DNA of 64,000 bases, from NCBI GenBank assembly GCA_014529385.2, contig CM043960.1:124475543-124539542 (forward strand), read 5' to 3'. The translations under genes were made by a program, and so were the position numbers. The notes beneath the pieces were generated by a model that worked only from the letters and a program-made list of their open reading frames with translations, made no database searches and was not told the origin of the DNA. Positions 58,051 through 64,000 of the stretch are shown one piece after another. The stretch comes from Adiantum capillus-veneris (lineage: Eukaryota; Streptophyta; Polypodiopsida; Polypodiales; Pteridaceae). Within the stretch, counting starts at the first letter, position 1. Each line of letters starts with the position of its first letter.

Positions 58051-59078
58051 CTAGTCAGACGTCTCATCGCGTCCAAGCGGCGTATCTGTCGGATTCTGCA
58101 AAAAAAGACAATAAGACAGCTTTCAGTAAGTATAAACATATAATGACATTTATAAAACAATACAAAAAACAGAAAAGAGTAAACCCTAATACTAACCATG
58201 CCGCCGCGAGAACTGAGAATGTCCATCAGGGCGTTTAAGCCCTTCCTGCCTGCGTACTCGCGCTCGTACGGTGTGGGATCACGTCCTGTCATCGACCACT
58301 GTCAAAACATACAAAGATTTCATTATGTTAGAATTAAAAAACTCATAAACCCTAAACTATCGAACATAAAGAGCAATGCAAAAACACTTACAAAATCATC
58401 CTCAAATGATGCCCATCCACCGCTCCCCAAGTGGTGCGAGCTCCCTGCCTCTACTCGCGCTCTGGCTGCATCCTTTTGTTGCTTCCACTTGTCGGGATTC
58501 TCGCGCGCTGCTTTCTTCGCATTCTTCCAATCTTCTTTGGCCAGCCAATCTAGCCTGTTCCACCCATTCTTGATTGCTTTTTGTACTTCGAAACGCTTGT
58601 GTTTGCAGTATTCGCGCATTCGAATCTTCATCAGGTCTTCATTGAAGCGCTGATCCCGTGTTGGAACGGGAAACTCATCATGAAGTATGCTGATGACTCT
58701 GTTTTTTAAATCACTTGGTACTTCACTCCATTTGTTTAGTATGTAGTGTCTAAACAACTGAGAGCAAAGACCACGCATGCGCGAGATCACCTTCTTGCCG
58801 TCATCATCCATGATGATGCCGCCGCTGAAGTCGACGGAGTAAGGCAAGCCCTCTGGCCGGTGACGCGTGAACCTGGGTGTCCCGGCAGGGGTCTCTAGCG
58901 GCGTGTCGATGGGGGTACGGACGTCAAGTGTCTCCACCGGCGTCTGGGCCCCGAAGCGAGGAGTGTCGAGTGGGGTGGCTCCTGGCGGAGTAGGTAGAGG
59001 TGTGTAGCTACTAGGAACAATCAGCTGCGCAAAACCTGGCGTAGATGGCGATGTTGTGGCTGGTGTGGGGGCGGGCAA
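58051..59078 (-). CDS. CACTA-encoded En/Spm-type protein, three exons
   Basis: Exons read on the minus strand: 59078-58392 (687 nt), 58298-58197 (102 nt) and 58095-58051 (45 nt, ending TAG). Both introns have consensus sites (GTAAGT...TTTTGACAG and GTTAGT...TTTTTTTGCAG) and the phases join without a stop, giving about 277 residues. Exon 1 starts Pro/Thr-rich with repeats of TP, then has the core of the plant Ptta/En/Spm transposase-associated domain: KWSEVPSDLKNRVISILHDE, W..LAKEDW and a basic helix leading to SSHHLGSGGWASFEDDF. The position given as start is a TTG; no in-frame ATG is visible in exon 1, and the frame stays open upstream to beyond 59130, so an upstream exon or different start is likely. 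TNPA-like proteins bind subterminal repeats; this role is inferred. Confidence 0.75.
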
Positions 59079-59117
59079 AGAAGGGGAGGGTAAAGTGCCT
59101 CGTCGAACACGAGGTGG

Positions 59118-59168
59118 TGTGGAGGCATCGGCGGCGGAATCCCCACAACAACCGCCGATGCCTCCACA
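59118..59168. repeat. 17-bp inverted repeat (hairpin)
   Basis: TGTGGAGGCATCGGCGG (59118-59134) and its exact complement (59152-59168), separated by 17 bp, in the 5' part of the CACTA gene. Confidence 0.95.
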
Positions 59169-59287
59169 TGTTCCCTTCCCCTCTTTCTCTCTCCCTCTCT
59201 CTCTCTCTCAAAAACACTATGTGTGTTTGTGTATGTGTGTGTGTGAGAGAGAGAGAGAGGGAGAGAGAAAGAGGGGAAGGGAACATG
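59167..59287. repeat. 43-bp perfect inverted repeat (hairpin)
   Basis: Arms 59167-59209 (CATGTTCCCTTCCCCTC... into CT repeats) and 59245-59287 (GA repeats ...GAGGGGAAGGGAACATG) match perfectly, with a 35-bp TG-rich spacer. It overlaps the 17-bp hairpin by two bases. Confidence 0.97.
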
Positions 59288-59334
59288 AGAGTGAGGAGAG
59301 GGAAGGAGCATACCTGGCTCTCCTTCCTCTCCTC

Positions 59335-59337
59335 GTG

Positions 59338-59372
<35 letters not shown>

Positions 59373-59383
59373 GGAGAAGAAAA

Positions 59384-59411
<28 letters not shown>
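59335..59411. repeat. (GT)n and (GA)n runs in the CACTA 5' region
   Basis: TGTGTG runs at 59335-59372 and GAGAGA at 59384-59409, in the probable leader of the CACTA gene. Confidence 0.9.
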
Positions 59412-59415
<4 letters not shown>

Positions 59416-60306
59416 CGTTACCTGCTCCTTGCTTGAGGGCGCCGAAAAACTCAGATCTGAGATCTGAGTTTTTGGGCGTGCTCTGTTATTTTTTTAGCCC
59501 AGTCGGCGTCGCTATGAGCGTCGCAAATTTCTTTGAAAATTTGAGACTCTCATAGCGACGCCGGGATTTTTTTTTTGGAGCGTCGCTGTGTGAGCGTCGC
59601 TAATATAAATAGCCTCTTGTAGTGTTAGGCACCCCAATCGTGTATGTACCACGTACTTTGATACATTTAGTTTATCTACATGGAAAGTTTGATATTATTT
59701 GAGGTTTTGAATTTTTATGTCTCAAGAATGAAAATATCAAAGTTTTCTCTTGTGCAGTTTTGAATATTTAAAATGATCCAATACTTGTTGCATACCAAAG
59801 TCCTTCTACTTGTCACCTTGAGTGCTCAATGGAAAGGGCAAGCAATGTATCTCTTTCTAAAACTCACAAATACATCATAAACATATTTTCTTTGTATACA
59901 ACAATATGCTTGAAATAACCATATCAAAAACATGGAACTTTCCATTATTTTATATACTCCAAAGTCTTTTTTTTTGCACATGAAACTTTCAATTATCTAT
60001 AGAAAAGTTGTGGAAGAGTCACCTAAAATTTTCTACAAGGTCGCTTCATTTTTTTTTGAGCTTATAAAGGCAATTTCTTCAAAGCGTCAATCGTAGTCTT
60101 ACGAGGGTCAACTTGATGAGTATAGATCTTGATCATGATAGATTCTAAAATGCAAGGTTATATTTTAAAAAGATACTATAGCTAACATATTTAAGCATAT
60201 CAAGAGGGTTTTCTTAAATAAACCATCTAATGCAAGTAGCATTTAATTTAAATTTGTTAAAAAAGGACACTTAAAGTGTCCTGTTTTGGTACCAAACTAG
60301 TGTTAA

Positions 60307-61750
60307 AGGTCCCCTGCCTTGAGAGTAGCAAGTTTCTCAAGCGCGCAACATACATCTTCAATGGTAAAGCAGGGAGGCATAAATGGAAGGGAGCTACAAC
60401 ACCCCATCTTATCAACATTGTGTTGCTCATAGAGATTCTTGCAATGCATATACATATCCTCAAGATTCAAGTCACCAAAGCTCTCAACACGCTTGCCTTT
60501 TAGATTTGCCAAAACTTGCCACATGTATGTGCTTTCTCTTGCGCTAAAAGAAGTTGCTTTTTGACTTCCCACCTTCTCCTCTTTTTCTAAACAAGTACTT
60601 TGTATGTGTGTGAACATTCCAAGTAAACTTCCTTGTCTTTGCTTGCATCCAACCTTAGCAAGTGTTTTCGGGCTTGACTACATTCCATGTCAAACCATTT
60701 CTTCTTGGTGCTACCCTTCTTAGAACTTTTGCAAGACATGTGTTTCACCGAAAAGCATTCCTTCGCACAAGAGCAAATTACTTCTTTGAAAACTTTCGTG
60801 ACTTGCATTCTAATGTTGGGATCTCTTGATGCTCTGTCATGCTTTGGTCCACAATATCAGCATATATAAGTACTCGTTTGAAGTCTAGACGTAGGTACGA
60901 ATGATTCACATCATGATTGGAGGCTACATGCTCGGGAGTTTTACCACACTCGAAGTCAATACATAACATCCTATGATCTGATTTCGGATTCCATTCACCA
61001 AGTGTAAAGCTTTGTATGCATTTTAGAGTGGCTTCCGAAAACAACATATAGTCAATCACTCTATCACCATTGTGCTTTCTACATGTAAAGTCATTGGTGC
61101 CTTGCCATAGAGATAAATCATTTGCAATGAGCATTCCAATACTATTGCACATATGTAGAAGTGACTTTCCATAGTGATCCAGTTCTTTTGCATCATTAGA
61201 ACTTTGATTATACATGTATGAGTCATCCATTCTTCTTGAGACAATGCGTCATGTCAACTTGTTGTGTGTCGTGTTGTAACGTATTTGTGTGAGCATTCAT
61301 GTCTCCAAAGACAATGACTTCACCCTGGTTCTTGTAATGAACAATGTCTTCCTCTAGTTCAACAAAGGGTTGATCTCTATCCATATCCAAGCAAGCATAA
61401 AAGTTGGAGTCATAGTGAGGAATGTAGCAACCAACCACAAACATGACTTGACCATTTGGCGGGCTGATTTTCAGTCATAAGTAGCATTAATAATCTTCTT
61501 TGACAATGGAAACATCTTTCAAACCCTTTTTGGTCACACATGCTACACCTCCTTGGCCTCTATGTTGCTTTGCATTTTTTGTCCACATCAAAGAATGCAT
61601 ATCGTATTTGTCATCCAAGAATTTGTTGCGCATCATGCTCCCATGTTTCGACAAGAAGTATCACATCGGAGTCATTAGTAAGCTCATCAATGCCAATTCC
61701 CGCATTCCATGGAAACCCGTTACAATTCCAAAAGCTTATTCGCAAGTGTG
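60307..61750 (-). pseudogene. LINE ORF2: endonuclease and RT N-terminal part
   Basis: Minus-strand APE-type endonuclease: VVGCYIPHYDSNFY, GEVIVFGDMNAHT (61444-61223; family GDFN.H), then NSIGMLIANDLSLWQGTNDF, TCRKHNGDRVIDYMLFSEAT and EWNPKSDHRMLCIDFEC (61230-60870) with the C-terminal SDH. 60808-60303 leads on to RT: SFGDLNLEDMYMHCKNLYEQ and FTIEDVCCALEKLATLKAGD, cut by the TIR transposon at 60306. The endonuclease would nick the target DNA. Frames are shifted at about 61230 and 60780. Confidence 0.82.
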
Positions 61751-61882
61751 AGTTGGTCTCATAGATCATGTGTCCCTATTTGTAGGGTGGACTTGCATCC
61801 TCCTCAAGTGACTTTTCTTCTTGAGATGACACCTTAACCTTCTTGCTTCTTTCCTCATATGCTTTGCGACGTACATTTTGTT

Positions 61883-62712
61883 TCATAAGAGTGCGATCTC
61901 CTCATATACATTACAACCCGTTCCTTTGAGGTAGATCCAACTATTGTCAAGGATAATATTTCTCTTTACCTCATCAGCCATGGTACATACAATAGTTCTT
62001 CTTTCTCCCGAGCAAGGGACTCCTTGTTTTCCAACTCGATGTGCACCATAATCCATGATTCCAGACATGCCAAAGTATATAGCAAAAAACTCTTGAATAG
62101 CAACCACAAGAGATTGGGGTGTTTCCATGATTTCCTCCTTGATTCCACGAATGACAATGTTCTTTGAGCATTTTTGTCGTTCTTGTAATTCTTGAGTGTC
62201 CACATTCTCTACATTCTTTGCTTGGACAATGGCTTGCGTAATAGGAGATGTAGAAACCACATTATCCTTACATATATCAGCCCATGATTTGGATGCATTT
62301 CCCATCTCACATACATCATGTCATATAGTATCTATCGTTTTCTCTTTCGATACATGATCACTCTCAACTTTGCTCAAGCACTCTTTCTATACATTCATGT
62401 CAACAAGAGAGTGCTTACATTCTTGAACTTCATTTTCAAGATGCATCAAGCGTGTTGTTTGCATTTTAAGAACCTTCTTGAGGTGCTCATTCTCCACAAC
62501 AAGAAATATTAAAGTTCCATTCTCCATTGCAAGTGCGCGCAGCTCTTCACCTTGCTTGTTGATAGTCTCTTGTAATGAGACCAAGTAAGCCATGATCATT
62601 GCTTCCATTGTTGTAGCGATATGGTTGGATTAGCATCCAAATTTCTTGGAGATTTTGCATCATTCTCCGTGGAGAGTGTGGATTTTCTACCCTTGCAAGT
62701 TTTGTCCGACAT
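61883..62712 (-). pseudogene. LINE ORF1
   Basis: The start is probably the ATG at 62712 (MSDKTCKGRKSTLSTEND). After a frameshift near 62600 the coiled coil follows: LQETINKQGEELRALAMENG then VENEHLKKVLKMQTTRLMHL. After a stop, 62305-61883 carries the RRM-like block CSKNIVIRGIKEEIMETPQS, GAHRVGKQGVPCSGERRTIV and the C-terminal NIILDNSWIYLKGTGCNVYE. Coiled coil, RRM and C-terminal domain are the layout of ORF1 proteins that bind LINE RNA. Confidence 0.75.
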
Positions 62713-62850
62713 TGCCTTCAAGTCGGCAACAAAAACGCAAAGTTTTGACAGTTTTTTCGATTCTGAGATGCTATTATAGCAAAGCATTTCATTGCTCAGA
62801 GAATGAAGAGATGGCCGTTCGAGTTTTGAGACCTAGATGCCATTGTGTGT

Positions 62851-63307
62851 GTGTGTTTATTCTCATTCCCTTGCGTCCTTGCAATGACCCATCATTGTTG
62901 TTTTGGCCGTTCCACCTGAGTAACCATTCTTGCCACCCAATTCGACCACCATGTGAGAAACCTTATATACCTTTGTCAATTACCCACTACTACAGGCTAA
63001 GGTCTTATAAGGCAGTAGAGGAAACATATATTGGATGCAGTAGGGTTGGTAGCTATTAGTTGTATCTGATAGCGAGACCACCAGGACCAACCTGCAACAA
63101 GAGAGAGAGGAGAGAGAGAGAGAGAGAGGTGCCGCTATCTTTCTACTTTATTATGGAGAATACTATCTAGGATGGTATCATGAGCTATAGACGGAGGTGA
63201 TAGATGGTATCACGCTTTTGAAATCGCCACTCTAGAGAGAGGTTCCGAGTCCAGCAGTGTAGAGATAGTGTGTTACTGGCACTGAGAGAGAGAGAGAGAG
63301 AGAGAAG
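62851..63307. other. Unassigned, with GA microsatellites
   Basis: No gene recognised. GA-rich runs lie at 63100-63128 and 63284-63305. Confidence 0.5.
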
Positions 63308-63754
63308 TTTTTTTGGGAAAATTACCAAAATACCCCTCTAATTTGTGGAAATTTCCAAAATACCCCAGTACTTTGTCATAAATTCTTAAAATGCCCTTCA
63401 AATTTTCCAAAATTCCCCAAAAACCTTGGTTGTGAGAGTAAATTTCTCCAAAAACAAAAATTTGCATCTTTTTATAAGAAGACTAATTGTCTATCATACA
63501 ATATGCTAAAACTAAAATTTGAGTTGGTTACGTGGGGTTTTGGAGATGAATTGCTTCATTTTTTGAGACATAATTGCCTTTTTTGGGAGGTAATTTGTGA
63601 CAAATTATATGCTAAGGACTCAAAAACGAATCTCAATTTTCAAAAAGGAATAAAGATTATAAAATCTTGAACAATCCAACCAAAATAGATACAAGTGTAA
63701 TTTGGGAATTTATGAAATTAGAGGGGTATTTTGGTAATTTCTCCTAGAAAAAAT
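63308..63754. mobile_element. MITE-like element
   Basis: A perfect 26-bp inverted repeat, AATTACCAAAATACCCCTCT plus flanking bases at 63319-63344 and its complement at 63715-63740, encloses an AT-rich, non-coding 420 bp. Weaker similarity extends outward on both sides (TTTTTTTGGGA and TCTCCTAGAAAAAA). The inner left part repeats CCAAAATACCCC. A matching target duplication is not evident. Confidence 0.6.
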
Positions 63755-64000
63755 TGTTGTTATTTACGACTTAGAGCGCATTCACACAGGGTAACGTTTA
63801 CCCATGCCCAGCTGAAAAGCACTCCTTTTGCACGCGTTGCCAGGTTTGGCAGTGTAAAACCTTGCTCGCCCAATCTCCACTTTGCCAATTTTGTCAAATT
63901 TGAGATTTCAATCTTTGTTTCAACCAGCAGTGCTTGCGAAAGCCAGCTGTGGCAGGTTTCAAAAGCTGGCTTAGCTCAGATGTTTTTGAAATAGTGTGGT
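63755..64000. other. Nothing recognised
   Basis: The last 250 bp contain an 87-codon plus-strand frame (63731-63994) that starts inside the MITE-like element and has no motif. Confidence 0.4.

Larger units (their letters stand above)
57424..59624 (-). mobile_element. CACTA (En/Spm) transposon
   Basis: 2,201 bp with terminal inverted repeats CACTACAAGAGG (57424-57435) and CCTCTTGTAGTG (59613-59624) and a 3-bp target duplication TTA (57421-57423 and 59625-59627). Subterminal regions are packed with the 7-mer CGTCGCT and its complement: 14 copies at 57454-57672 and at least four at 59500-59600. This is the arrangement bound by TNPA-type proteins in En/Spm. It carries one spliced gene on the minus strand and no TNPD/TNP2 transposase, so it is non-autonomous for cutting. 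Confidence 0.95.
56779..60306. mobile_element. Non-coding TIR transposon, containing a CACTA element
   Basis: Ends are perfect 12-bp inverted repeats: TTAACACTAGTT at 56779-56790 and AACTAGTGTTAA at 60295-60306. Inside the ends both sides carry copies of GGACACTTxAGTGTCC (56799-56814 is a perfect 16-bp palindrome; 56816-56833; 60264-60280). The sequence is very AT-rich and has no coding capacity. Removing the CACTA insert leaves about 1.33 kb. The target duplication is unclear (TTAA next to both ends; an extra TTAA on the left). The superfamily is not assigned: CACTA-like words at the ends may be chance. Confidence 0.75.
54839..62850 (-). mobile_element. LINE (non-LTR retrotransposon), interrupted
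   Basis: Minus-strand LINE: ORF1 62712-61883, ORF2 endonuclease about 61750-60870, RT 60617-60307 and 56778-55352, C-terminal Cys/His region to 54921, and a 3' tail with a (TC) run. Between 56779 and 60306 a DNA transposon splits the RT: the frame reads KLATLKAGDL at 60307 and resumes as VKAEMIKWKSKK at 56775. Without the insert the element is about 4.5 kb. The 5' end is approximate. Several stops and a mutated RT active site make it inactive. Confidence 0.85.

Noticed and set aside
56779-60306. Outer TIR element as a second CACTA transposon because its ends contain CACTAG
   Set aside because: No 3-bp direct duplication fits both ends, the subterminal motifs differ, and no En/Spm gene belongs to it. 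The superfamily was left open.

Overview
The window is a stretch of plant nuclear heterochromatin or repeat-rich intergenic DNA. Almost everything identifiable is transposon-derived: Ty1/copia and Ty3/gypsy LTR retrotransposons primed by initiator tRNA-Met, a LINE, a CACTA transposon with plant-type spliced coding sequence, and long GA/CT microsatellites. There are no bacterial operons, rRNA or tRNA genes. The only host-like gene is a broken PLS-type pentatricopeptide (PPR) gene at 21.5-23.7 kb. Its repeat wording resembles the very large PPR families of ferns and other seedless plants, so a fern is a reasonable but unproven guess.

Layout: 0-3.7 kb holds old gypsy fragments and one unexplained ORF. 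3703-12905 is a complete but inactive minus-strand gypsy element with two LTRs, a tRNA-Met primer site and a CCCTT target duplication. 12966-19697 is a minus-strand copia element followed head-to-tail by a second, truncated internal region that is almost identical to the first. 19.7-24.2 kb holds microsatellites and the PPR pseudogene. 24.5-41.6 kb is a nest: a minus-strand copia (RNase H at 24.5-25.3 kb, RT at 39.9-40.5 kb) is split by a plus-strand Tat-type gypsy element (25.3-39.9 kb), which is split by a plus-strand copia (30176-35761, GTATT target duplication) of the same family as the 13-19 kb copies. 41.8-45.9 kb is another minus-strand copia whose integrase segment lies in the opposite orientation. 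46.6-52 kb is the 3' part of a second Tat-like element with about 4 kb of extra, degenerate coding-like sequence between integrase and 3' LTR. 53.2-53.9 kb is a cluster of very long dinucleotide repeats.

53.9-62.8 kb is a second nest. A minus-strand LINE (ORF1, endonuclease, RT, C-terminal Cys/His region) is interrupted by a non-coding DNA transposon (56779-60306), which is itself interrupted by a CACTA element (57424-59624, TTA target duplication). The CACTA element carries an apparently unbroken three-exon En/Spm-type gene with consensus splice sites, the best-preserved coding unit in the window. Just downstream of the LINE lies an ORF1-only unit that ends in the same 3' tail motif, suggesting a LINE-mobilised non-autonomous element. 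The last kilobase contains a probable MITE.

Nearly all pol and gag reading frames are broken, so the window is mainly a record of transposition, recombination and decay. Coordinates of element ends with TG/CA termini and target duplications are base-accurate readings; borders of degenerate fragments are approximate. No database search was possible, so lineage names rest on recognised motifs.
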